Origin: Xanthobacteraceae bacterium
GTDB taxonomy: Bacteria > Pseudomonadota > Alphaproteobacteria > Rhizobiales > Xanthobacteraceae
Length of the DNA: 64,000 bases
Direction: 5' to 3'
NCBI GenBank assembly: GCA_031291445.1
Contig: JARLJA010000152.1
Span: 62,001 to 126,000 of the forward strand
This document shows positions 51,347 to 59,334 of the stretch, piece after piece (within the stretch, counting starts at the first letter, position 1; each line of letters starts with the position of its first letter). The translations under genes and the position numbers were made by a program. The notes under the pieces are model-generated. The model had not been told where the DNA came from and did not search any database. It was given only the letters and a program-made list of their open reading frames with translations.

Positions 51347-51685
51347 CTAGCGCGGCGGCCGCTGCGGCGGTGCACCCGTTCCGTAGCTGTTGCCGAACTG
51401 CTGGCGCACTGCCGATGGATTGCTGATGCCGAGACGGATATCGGGCGAATTGGCGTCGAGCGGAGCCGCCAGCGACGGCGTCTGGGTCTTGTCGACCTGG
51501 CCACGCAGCTTCCGATTCAGGCAGTTCAGAGCCGGCGCCTTCTCGCCGCCAATCTCGACCTCAACGCAGGAGCGTTCAAAGCCGGGCGCCTGCGGCTTAT
51601 CCGACCCGATAACGATCCCTTGAGCAGCCGCGGCGCTCGCCCATGCTACCACAACCGCCAACCCCGCAATTGTCGCTCTGTTCAA
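51347..51685 (-). CDS. Small secreted hypothetical protein
   Basis: This 112-residue protein has a signal peptide (MNRATIAGLAVVVAWASAAA-AQ) and a mature part with two Cys (ERSCVEVEIGGEKAPALNCL) and a Pro/Gln-rich disordered end (GTGAPPQRPPR). It resembles small secreted proteins frequent in Bradyrhizobium. It is convergent with the acyltransferase gene. Function not known. Confidence 0.68.
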   Translation of the reverse strand: MNRATIAGLAVVVAWASAAAAQGIVIGSDKPQAPGFERSCVEVEIGGEKAPALNCLNRKLRGQVDKTQTPSLAAPLDANSPDIRLGISNPSAVRQQFGNSYGTGAPPQRPPR

Positions 51686-51828
51686 TCCGTCGGTCCTTCC
51701 GCTTCAGCGCTTTCCATCCTATCGCGCGAGCCGTGATTCGAACATGACGGGAATTGCCTAAGGCCTTGGCCACCGCGTGCTCGCTGTCCGCTCATTCTCG
51801 GAGCGGTTAGCCGAATCCGGATCGTGAA

Positions 51829-51858
51829 AAATGCCGCCGTAACACCCCGGCGGCATTT
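51829..51858 (-). terminator. Intrinsic terminator of the 51929-52534 gene
   Basis: An 11-base-pair stem AAATGCCGCCG / CGGCGGCATTT with an 8-base loop lies 70 bases past the stop. Read on the minus strand it ends in TTTTT. Confidence 0.82.
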
Positions 51859-51928
51859 AAAATCTCGCAGCGCTATGATCGAACACCCGCACCGAAGCCG
51901 TACTGCGGCGTCGGTTGAGCCCGTCGTT

Positions 51929-52534
51929 TTAGGCTGCCGCGCTGCGACCAATCCTTCGAACCCGCGCGACCGCCGCAAGGCCGGCAAAGCCGAAAATCAT
52001 CATTCCCCAAGTCGAGGGCTCGGGCACGCCAAGCGTCACCGACGGAGGCAGCTGCGACGGCAGTCCGGGCGACAAGAAAAGCGTTCCTAAAATGGCGGGC
52101 TCGCCGGACGTGTCCGTCGTTCCGAGGTTCAAGACGCCGGGGTTGTTCGAGGTCAGCCAGTAGTAGCCGCCCTCGGAATAAATCCTGTAGAAATATCCGG
52201 CCGCCTCGAACAGCACGCCGCTGCTATCTACCAGCGGAAACGTCGGGAATGCGTTGTTGTCGTAGGAGCCGCCGAAATACATTTGCGGGTATGGTTGGTT
52301 GGGATTGGTCACCAGACCTGTGATCGCTCCGCCGCCGACACCGGTCACAGTACCGGTCAATGCCACGACATTGGCCGCGCCGACCGCATTGAACGAATCC
52401 TGCGTGTAGACCTGCCCAGTCGCCTCATACGGGTTTCCCAGGACGGTCTCGAATGTGAACGTACCAACCTCCGCATACGCGTAGCCCGACCACGACAACG
52501 CGGTCGCCACAACGGCCAAGACTCTCAAATTCAT
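51929..52534 (-). CDS. Secreted PEPxxWA-CTERM-like protein
   Basis: This 201-residue protein has a signal peptide (MNLRVLAVVATALSWSGYAYA-EV) and a beta-rich body (TFETVLGNPYEATGQVYT, NQPYPQMYFGGSYDNNAF). The tail is PEPSTWGMMIFGFAGLAAVA then RVRRIGR: a PEPxxWx motif with Gly in place of Ala, a helix and a basic end. It is the fourth such tail in the window. A terminator follows. Confidence 0.84.
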   Translation of the reverse strand: MNLRVLAVVATALSWSGYAYAEVGTFTFETVLGNPYEATGQVYTQDSFNAVGAANVVALTGTVTGVGGGAITGLVTNPNQPYPQMYFGGSYDNNAFPTFPLVDSSGVLFEAAGYFYRIYSEGGYYWLTSNNPGVLNLGTTDTSGEPAILGTLFLSPGLPSQLPPSVTLGVPEPSTWGMMIFGFAGLAAVARVRRIGRSAAA

Positions 52535-52805
52535 GGTCTCTCTCCGTTCATTGGCTACCTAACCGTCGCAGCCATTTCGTACTCACCCAAGCGGGGTGCA
52601 AGCTCTGGTGCCGGGGCCGCCATTTTCATAGTCGTCCAGCATAGATGGAATTTTAACCTAGATCTTTCGAATTTATATGACAAGCCGGAGCCGTGGCAAA
52701 AAATTTGAATTTAATTCCGATTCCTCGGATGCCCGCAAGGCGCTGATAAATATGAGATAAAATGGAGAGGTGTGACGCGCGGTTTTTTCCGCTGGCGCCA
52801 TTAAT

Positions 52806-54161
52806 TTAAATTGTCGGTGGTCGCCCCGTCTTCCGGTCCGCCCCCCTCGTCGCAACGCCGAATCGGCGGAAAATCCCCTCAAGTGGGATGGGTCTCACGA
52901 CGGTCGCCCCTGGCAGCAGGAAGGCGGCTGAGCCGAGCGTCATGATCAGGTCGATGGCGATCAGGATCCCGGCCTGCCCGAACATCTGGAAGCCGACGTA
53001 GGATAAGGGCAGAACGCCCGCGGCCATGACGGCATGAACTCGCGCGACCTGCTGGCGTCGACCGAAGCCGATGGCGACGCCACTGCTGAAGGCATAGACT
53101 GCGATCAGGAATATCATCAGCGACGCCGCGATCCTGAAAGCCGGACCATAGACCACGGGCGTATGGAGCCACAGCTCCATCATGCGTTCACCGAAGGCGT
53201 CAAAGACGATGGCGGCGACAGCCACCGACGCGGTCAGGAGCGAGGACGTCACCACGGCGACCTTGATGGCCCCGGCACGATCCCGCCGCGCCAGCTTGCC
53301 GGCGATGAGGTTGGACATCGGCACCGCGACAGTGAGGATAACGCCGCCCACTGCGGCGATCACGCGCATGAAGACCCCGAGATTGAAGATCTTATCGGGG
53401 CCGACGATCACTCCCACAATCGCGGTGGTAAACTGGAATATGACGCTGAGGGCGATCGAGATGACGGTAAAGTCGAGGCTATGGATGACCACCGCCTGCG
53501 ACAGCTTGGGCATCGGGCGCCGCCGGCTTGTGAAGAGCGTCCGGTGTCTGCGGTAGACGCTGACGGCCTGCAACGCGTTTCCCGGCAGAAAGCCCGAGCT
53601 CAGCAGCAGGGTCGCGAGCAGCAGAGAGGGGGAAGCCCTGAATGCGGTGAACAGCAGGATCAGCGTGACGGTGTAGGACAGGATATGGAACCAATACAGG
53701 CGGAACAGTTCGTGACGCCCGGCATCGACTCCCTCGAACACCGCGAGGAAGAACCACAAGGTCATCGTGAGAAAGACGGCGATCGTCGAAGTCGAGAATT
53801 CGGCTGCATAAGACGCGCCCGGGCCGAGATCGATATAAGGGGCGAGCAGCACGAACAGCGTACTGCAGACCACGAACAGCGTCGCATAGACCTTGGCCGA
53901 CAGCCGCGTCACATGCGAGACCACGCTGGCAACGAACGCCGGCGATTTGTGGTCATAGCGTGCAGTGATGATTGCCACCACGCGACCAAAGCCTGCGTTG
54001 CCAAGGCCGATCCAGGATCCAATGCTCAATGAAATCAGCATGATGCCGAAACGGGTGGAACCGAGCGCGTGGAGGACCACTGGCGTGCCGACGATGTTGA
54101 CGGCGATCCCTAACAGGCGCGCGAGCCAGCCCGCCAACGTCGTCGTCAGCATTGAAATCAT
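52806..54161 (-). CDS. Polysaccharide flippase (Wzx/MATE-like membrane transporter)
   Basis: I start at ATG 54161 (MISMLTTTLAGWLAR); upstream ATGs are less likely. The 451-residue protein has twelve or more membrane segments, starting LAGWLARLLGIAVNIVGTPV and with GIMLISLSIGSWIGLGNAGF, the polysaccharide-biosynthesis flippase pattern. It would move lipid-linked repeat units across the inner membrane for the Wzy-like polymerase. The C-terminal 30 residues are basic and cytoplasmic. Confidence 0.78.
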   Translation of the reverse strand: MISMLTTTLAGWLARLLGIAVNIVGTPVVLHALGSTRFGIMLISLSIGSWIGLGNAGFGRVVAIITARYDHKSPAFVASVVSHVTRLSAKVYATLFVVCSTLFVLLAPYIDLGPGASYAAEFSTSTIAVFLTMTLWFFLAVFEGVDAGRHELFRLYWFHILSYTVTLILLFTAFRASPSLLLATLLLSSGFLPGNALQAVSVYRRHRTLFTSRRRPMPKLSQAVVIHSLDFTVISIALSVIFQFTTAIVGVIVGPDKIFNLGVFMRVIAAVGGVILTVAVPMSNLIAGKLARRDRAGAIKVAVVTSSLLTASVAVAAIVFDAFGERMMELWLHTPVVYGPAFRIAASLMIFLIAVYAFSSGVAIGFGRRQQVARVHAVMAAGVLPLSYVGFQMFGQAGILIAIDLIMTLGSAAFLLPGATVVRPIPLEGIFRRFGVATRGADRKTGRPPTI

Positions 54162-54369
54162 AGTCTCGGCCTCATCCGACCGCCATAAGGTGTGTTGATT
54201 GCTTCGGCTTCTTCCGAAGCTGCGCCGCTCGTCATGCACGGCTCCACGCCGCCGGCGCGGTCACAAAAGCGTCGTCGCGCCCGGATACACGGCGCAGGTC
54301 ACGGATTGATGAATGCCGCGCGGTGTTTCGAGACCGCGCCGATCTGCTCAAAAGGACCGAGAAGCCACG

Positions 54370-55833
54370 GTGCCCAGTCACCCGCCCGCGATCAACCGGC
54401 GCGCAGCTCTGGGTGTTTTCGCCGGAGGACTGTTGGCCTCGCGGTTTCACGCGGTCGGCGCCGCGGATCTCGTGGACGTTCTGCCTTTCAAGCCCGTGAA
54501 TCTCGGCCAATCCGGGCGCGAGGTGTTCGCGCACTGGCATTTCTTCGCCATCTCGATGGACAACAAGCCGGCGGACGTCGACTATTACGCGACACACTTC
54601 CTCGATCCGGCTCATCCCGAGGGGAAGACTGAGGGATTCGGCAGCGCCCTGCGTGAACGACCTCTGCCTCGCGATCCATACCAGGGCTCGGACTGGGCCG
54701 TCGACGATCTGGTCTGCGATATTCGCTGGGCCGACGCTATCGGCATCGATGCGTTCCTCTATAACATCATCACCATCGATCGGAAGTCCCCATTCTGGAA
54801 GCTGTTCTTCGACATGTTGGAGGCGGCCGGCCGGGTCGGGGGCAAATTCCGTGTTGTGCCCAATCTCGACGCTCCCCTGCTGTTGGAGCGGCCGGTCGCC
54901 GAGGTCGCCGCGGCGATCGTTTCGGCGAGCGGTCACCCCATGCTGCTGCGGCGGGAGACCGGACAACTGGTATTGGGTGCGTTTCAGCCCGAAGCCTGGC
55001 CGGTCGAACGCTGGAATTCGCTGTTCGCGCTTCTCGAGCGTGAGAAGATCGGGATCGAGTTCATGCCGATCTTTCTCAACGTCAGGAGCGCGCAGGATGG
55101 CCACTGGTCAAAGAGCACCACGGTCGGTGAATGGTCCGGGAATTTCGCCGACGGTGTCGGCTATGTGGCCGAAGCCGCGGCGATCGTCAGGCGACACGGC
55201 AAGAAGTGGTGCGCACCGGTCTGCCCCCAGGATGTTCGACCAAAGGGCGGGGTCTTTGGCGAGGCCGCCAACAGCCGATTGTTTCGCGATGGCTGGATGG
55301 CGGCGATCAATGGTCATGCCGATGCCGTCCAGCTGATCACCTGGAACGACTATTCAGAATCCTCCGCGGTCAGGCCGTCCACCCTGATCCAGTACTCGTT
55401 TTACGACCTCGCGGCGTTCTACATCGCGTGGTTCAAGACCGGCCGCGCTCCGCCCGTCACAAAGGACGTTTTGTATTACTTTCATCGGGTGCAGCCGACG
55501 GATGGAGCCGGGCTCGGCATGTCCCAAGCGCGCCCATTCGCACTGCAGTGGGGGCGTGAACCCGTCAATGATGTCGAATTGCTCGCTTTTCTCATCGCGG
55601 ATGGCGAATTGCAGATCGAGATCGGGGGCGAACTCCACCGCTTGGCCGCCAAGGCCGGAGTAACTTCCATGCGCGTTCCCCTGGCGCCTGGCCGCCCGGT
55701 ATTCCGGCTGCGGCGGGATGACCGCACGGCGATCGAATTCGTGAGTGCCGATACCATCGGCGACCGGGCGGAGTTCCAGGACCTTGTATATCGCGGCGGT
55801 TCGTCGACGCGGCCTGCGGCCGCGGCTCCGTGA
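54370..55833 (+). CDS. GH71-like alpha-1,3-glucanase, Tat-exported
   Basis: I start at GTG 54370, which gives a compact twin-arginine signal (INRRAALGVFAGGLLASRF); ATG 54313 would add 19 residues. The chain of about 487 residues has a TIM-barrel pattern with HFFAISMDNKPADVDYYATH and, near residue 330, VQLITWNDYSESSAV, which matches the GH71 signature WNDYxES with likely acid residues. GH71 enzymes cut alpha-1,3-glucan. Here the enzyme may trim or recycle the exported polysaccharide. A C-terminal beta domain of about 120 residues follows. Confidence 0.7.
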   Translation: MPSHPPAINRRAALGVFAGGLLASRFHAVGAADLVDVLPFKPVNLGQSGREVFAHWHFFAISMDNKPADVDYYATHFLDPAHPEGKTEGFGSALRERPLPRDPYQGSDWAVDDLVCDIRWADAIGIDAFLYNIITIDRKSPFWKLFFDMLEAAGRVGGKFRVVPNLDAPLLLERPVAEVAAAIVSASGHPMLLRRETGQLVLGAFQPEAWPVERWNSLFALLEREKIGIEFMPIFLNVRSAQDGHWSKSTTVGEWSGNFADGVGYVAEAAAIVRRHGKKWCAPVCPQDVRPKGGVFGEAANSRLFRDGWMAAINGHADAVQLITWNDYSESSAVRPSTLIQYSFYDLAAFYIAWFKTGRAPPVTKDVLYYFHRVQPTDGAGLGMSQARPFALQWGREPVNDVELLAFLIADGELQIEIGGELHRLAAKAGVTSMRVPLAPGRPVFRLRRDDRTAIEFVSADTIGDRAEFQDLVYRGGSSTRPAAAAP

Positions 55834-56045
55834 TCGTTCGGTGGTATTTTGGCGGCGCTCTATTAAATAAATATTGGCGGCGCCGCAGGCGAAATACCAC
55901 TGAAAATGCGCCGATATTTAATTTATTGACGAATTCCGGGTGCTGCCGCGACTAGAACGTCACCAATCTGTCGCGGCATGTTCACTTTCGATGATTATCG
56001 GAATTTCTGGCGGTCTTAACCGCGCTAATAATTCGCGTGGCTGGC

Positions 56046-57389
56046 ATGAAGATTTTGGTAGTCGGCATCAATTATGCGCCCGAATTGATCGGAATCGGCA
56101 AGTACACCACCGAGATGTGCAATGAGTTGCGGCGCAAGGGCCATGAGGTCACGGTGGTCACGGCTCCGCCGTATTATCCGGACTGGCGGATCGTGAAGCC
56201 CTACAGCGGCTTCGCCTACTCGAGCGAAGTCGTCGACGGAATCGAGGTCGTCCGCTGTCCGCTCTACGTGCCCAGCCTGCCGCGCGCGTTCCACCGGATC
56301 CTGCACCACCTGTCTTTTGCGATAACGAGCGCGCCTGCGATCCTCGTGCAGGCGCTGAAAGTCAGGCCCGACGTCGTGCTGTCCGTGGCGCCGTCGCTGC
56401 TGTCCGCCCCTGCGGCGCTGGTCGCGGGCAAGCTGAGCGGTGCCGCGACCTGGCTTCACATCCAGGACTTCGAGGTCGACGCCGCGTTCAATCTCAACTT
56501 TCTTTCGGGCGGCTGGCTGCGCCGCGCGGCACTCTGGTGCGAAAAAAAACTGCTGACCTCGTTCGATTTGGTGTCTGCCATCTCGGCGAAGATGGTCGAC
56601 CTGCTGCATAGCAAGGGTGTTTCGCGGTTTCGCGCCTTCGAATTCCGCAACTGGGTGGACACGGCCGCGATCGAATCGCAGCTGGCTGACGCTGCCAGGG
56701 CAGAGTGGCGTAGCGCACTGCTCGAGCGCGCGTCGGGGACGTTGGTGCTCTACTCAGGCAATATCGGTGCCAAGCAGGGTTTCGAGGTGCTTGCCGAGGC
56801 CGCGCGGCGTCTTGCGCCCGATCGGCCCGATATCGTTTTCGTGTTTTGCGGCGCTGGCGCGATGAAGGAGCGCCTGATGCAGTCGACGGCCGATCTTCCC
56901 AACGTGCGGTTTCTCGAGCTGCAGCCGGCCGAATCCTTTCGCAAGCTCCTGATCAGCGCAGATATCCACCTGCTTCCCCAGTGTTCCGAGATCCAGGATC
57001 TTGCCTTACCATCGAAACTTGGTGGCATGCTGGTCTCCGGCCGGCCCATCGTCGCAATGGCGGCTGCCGAGACGCAGCTTGCGTCGGAACTCGCTGATGT
57101 CGGGGTCGTCGTAGCGCCGGGCGACCCGGACGCGGTTATCGAGGCCGTGCTCCGTCTCGCGTCGGACTCCAAGCTCAGGGATGTCCTCGGTACCAACGGT
57201 CAGCATCTCGCGCATCGGCGCTGGGAGCGAGGCTCCGTGCTCGCCGAGGCGGAGGCGCGACTTCTCGATCTGCTGGCGCGCCGTCGAAAGGGGGCGACCG
57301 GTTTTGGCTTGCCGGTTTCGGCCGCGGTGCGTCCCCAGGTCGCTGGCGGCGACGACTTGAAGCTGCCTGAGAAAAAACCGCTGCGCTGA
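56046..57389 (+). CDS. Glycosyltransferase family 4, WcaI/WbuB-like
   Basis: The ATG at 56046 (MKILVVGINYAPE) gives 447 residues. It has the N-terminal motif GIGKYTTEMCNELRRKGHEV, the segment TAPPYYPDWRI usual in WcaI, and the C-terminal GT-B part: LVLYSGNIGAKQGFEVLAEA, FVFCGAGAMKERL and the E-x7-E-like region SEIQDLALPSKLGGMLVSG. It would add a sugar to the lipid-linked repeat unit. Its last 40 residues are variable. Confidence 0.86.
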   Translation: MKILVVGINYAPELIGIGKYTTEMCNELRRKGHEVTVVTAPPYYPDWRIVKPYSGFAYSSEVVDGIEVVRCPLYVPSLPRAFHRILHHLSFAITSAPAILVQALKVRPDVVLSVAPSLLSAPAALVAGKLSGAATWLHIQDFEVDAAFNLNFLSGGWLRRAALWCEKKLLTSFDLVSAISAKMVDLLHSKGVSRFRAFEFRNWVDTAAIESQLADAARAEWRSALLERASGTLVLYSGNIGAKQGFEVLAEAARRLAPDRPDIVFVFCGAGAMKERLMQSTADLPNVRFLELQPAESFRKLLISADIHLLPQCSEIQDLALPSKLGGMLVSGRPIVAMAAAETQLASELADVGVVVAPGDPDAVIEAVLRLASDSKLRDVLGTNGQHLAHRRWERGSVLAEAEARLLDLLARRRKGATGFGLPVSAAVRPQVAGGDDLKLPEKKPLR

Positions 57390-57522
57390 CCGGCGACTCG
57401 ACTGTCGTCACGCGCAAAATAAAACAAATTTCAAGCCTCAACCCGCGAAATATTAGCCCCAAAAAAATCGATCGCGGATTTAAAATATCATATTTCCATT
57501 ATGGACGGTTATTAATGTCCGC

Positions 57523-57540
57523 CTCGCCCGCCGGGGCGAG
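57523..57540. repeat. Hairpin in the leader of the PstS-like gene
   Basis: CTCGCCC / GGGCGAG with a GCCG loop lies 54 bases before the ATG. Upstream, 57418-57505 is AT-rich, with TTTAAAATATCATATTT. It may affect message stability; function is not known. Confidence 0.45.
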
Positions 57541-57593
57541 AGGTCCCGAGCCGGGGGTGAACGATCTTCTGTTTCCCACAGAGAGGACTGACT

Positions 57594-59165
57594 ATGACCA
57601 AGATGAAACTGGCCCTTCTGGCCGGCGCTGCCGTGATCGGCAGCTCCGCCATGGCCGATACCGCCAGCGCCCAGACCAGCCTGATCTATTCGGGTGGTTC
57701 GACGCTCGCGTCCAAGGTCTACCGGTACATGATGGACTGCTACGGCGTTCCGGTGACCCCGTCGACCCTGTCGATCAACACCGCCTGCTCCAGCAGCACC
57801 GGTGACGCCAGCGGCCTGAACCTGCAGATCCTTTACGCGCCGGTTGGCTCCGGCGGTGGCAAGCGCGGCTTCGTCAACAACAACGGCTCGAACAGCACCT
57901 CGGCCGGCCTCGGCACGGTGAACACGCTCAACACCGTTCCCTACACCTCGACCCTGTTCACCAGCTACTCCAGCGGCTATCCGGCCCTCGAGTTCGTCGG
58001 CAGCGACGATCCGCTCGTGTCGGCCGACCTCGCGACCTTCAACGGCAACTCCTCGGTTGTGGCGAATGCCGGCGGCGTCGTCCAGATCCCGGCTTTCGTC
58101 GTTCCGGTCGTGATCGCGGTCAACGGCAAGGACGGCAACGGCAATGCGCTGAACATCCAGAACTCCACCCCGACCGGTGGCAGCAGCGGCCTCAACCTGT
58201 CGCGGCAGGCGCTGTGCGGCATCGTCTCCGGCCACATCACCCAGTGGAGCAACCCGATCCTGACGGCGCTGAACAACAATACCCAGCTCGGCACCGGCAA
58301 CATCACCTGGGTCCATCGTTCGGACGGCAGCGGCACCACCTTCATCGTCTCCAACGCGCTGATCGCTCAGTGCGCGGGCGTGACCGGTCCGAACAGCGAA
58401 ACCGACTCGACCACCGTCGTCTACAATTTCCCCTGGACCGACGGCAAGGCTGCCAACGTCGCCAACATCGGCAACAGCGGCCTTTGCTACACGGTCAGCG
58501 GCACCCGGGTCAGCCAGATCCCGGTCGAGGGTTCGAACACCATCAACTGGCCGGACGTCGGCTCGGATGAGTGCGGTGTTGCGATCCCGAACCCGAACGC
58601 CGCTCACTTCGCCAACGCCAGCCAGTCCGCCGGCGTGACCAACCTGATCCAGTCGACCAACGGCGCCATCGGCTACATTCCGCCGGATTTCGCCAAGCCC
58701 ATCAACTCGACGGGCCCGATTGCCGCGAATCTGCAGAACGAGTGGTCGGTCGTCACCGGCACTGCCAACTTCGTTGCGCCGACCCAGGCCGGTGCGAACA
58801 GCTGGCTGTCCGAGACCCACCCGCCGGCGTTCGACGCCAGCAACATCCAGAGCCCGTTCACCTGGACTCTGACGATCAACGCGAACCCGGCGGCCCAGAC
58901 CTCCTATCCGCTCGCCGGCTGGACCTACCTGGACTTCTATGAGTGCTACACCGCCAACACCTACACCAACCTCCTGAGCTACCTGGAGTTCGTGTACGGT
59001 CCGACGGGTGGCAACATCCAGGCGAACCAGGGCTTCGGTCCGATCGGCGCCTACGGCTCGGGCGTCGGCAGCGCCGAGTGGCTGAACTTCATCGGCTACA
59101 TCGTCACCAACTACATGTCCAGCGCTGGCAACCTCGGTTGCGCCTCCCACGCCGGCATCAACTAA
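57594..59165 (+). CDS. Secreted PstS-like phosphate-binding-family protein
   Basis: This 523-residue protein has a signal peptide ending ADTASA-QT after a GAGAGGAC ribosome site. PstS-type motifs are visible: LIYSGGSTLASKVYRYM, SGHITQWSNPILTALNN, ITWVHRSDGSGTTFIVSN and GAIGYIPPDFAKP. It is longer than PstS (about 350) and no pst transport genes are near. In some bacteria such DING/PstS-like proteins are type II secreted and a secretin gene lies 4 kb away. It is also rich in aromatic and Asn/Ser residues, as surface proteins are. A strong terminator follows. Confidence 0.8.
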   Translation: MTKMKLALLAGAAVIGSSAMADTASAQTSLIYSGGSTLASKVYRYMMDCYGVPVTPSTLSINTACSSSTGDASGLNLQILYAPVGSGGGKRGFVNNNGSNSTSAGLGTVNTLNTVPYTSTLFTSYSSGYPALEFVGSDDPLVSADLATFNGNSSVVANAGGVVQIPAFVVPVVIAVNGKDGNGNALNIQNSTPTGGSSGLNLSRQALCGIVSGHITQWSNPILTALNNNTQLGTGNITWVHRSDGSGTTFIVSNALIAQCAGVTGPNSETDSTTVVYNFPWTDGKAANVANIGNSGLCYTVSGTRVSQIPVEGSNTINWPDVGSDECGVAIPNPNAAHFANASQSAGVTNLIQSTNGAIGYIPPDFAKPINSTGPIAANLQNEWSVVTGTANFVAPTQAGANSWLSETHPPAFDASNIQSPFTWTLTINANPAAQTSYPLAGWTYLDFYECYTANTYTNLLSYLEFVYGPTGGNIQANQGFGPIGAYGSGVGSAEWLNFIGYIVTNYMSSAGNLGCASHAGIN

Positions 59166-59213
59166 TTATCGGGACGTAGTCTCGGTAACCAAAAAATTGA
59201 AATTCGACTTGAT

Positions 59214-59243
59214 GCATCCGGCGTTTGCCGGATGCTTTTTTTT
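59214..59243 (+). terminator. Intrinsic terminator after the PstS-like gene
   Basis: A 9-base-pair stem GCATCCGGC / GCCGGATGC with a GTTT loop is followed by eight T. It lies 48 bases after the stop and rules out a start for the next gene at 59197. Confidence 0.95.
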
Positions 59244-59334
59244 CGAGGCGCAGCCGGAATTTATTGCTCGCCCCGGTCTCGCTTTTGCGTTAAATCGCTC
59301 GCCTGCGCAGCGTATTCACTACGATCGGCACATC

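Noticed and set aside
37033-52534. An exosortase gene among the PEPxxWA genes
   Set aside because: The only multi-span proteins here are Wzy-like and flippase-like; neither shows an exosortase Cys-Arg-His pattern.
57480-59150. A 556-codon minus-strand frame
   Set aside because: Antisense to the PstS-like gene; composition is typical of shadow frames.
59197-59334. Upstream extension of the TPR-OGT gene
   Set aside because: The first codons overlap a strong terminator of the previous gene, so a start at 59335 is more likely.
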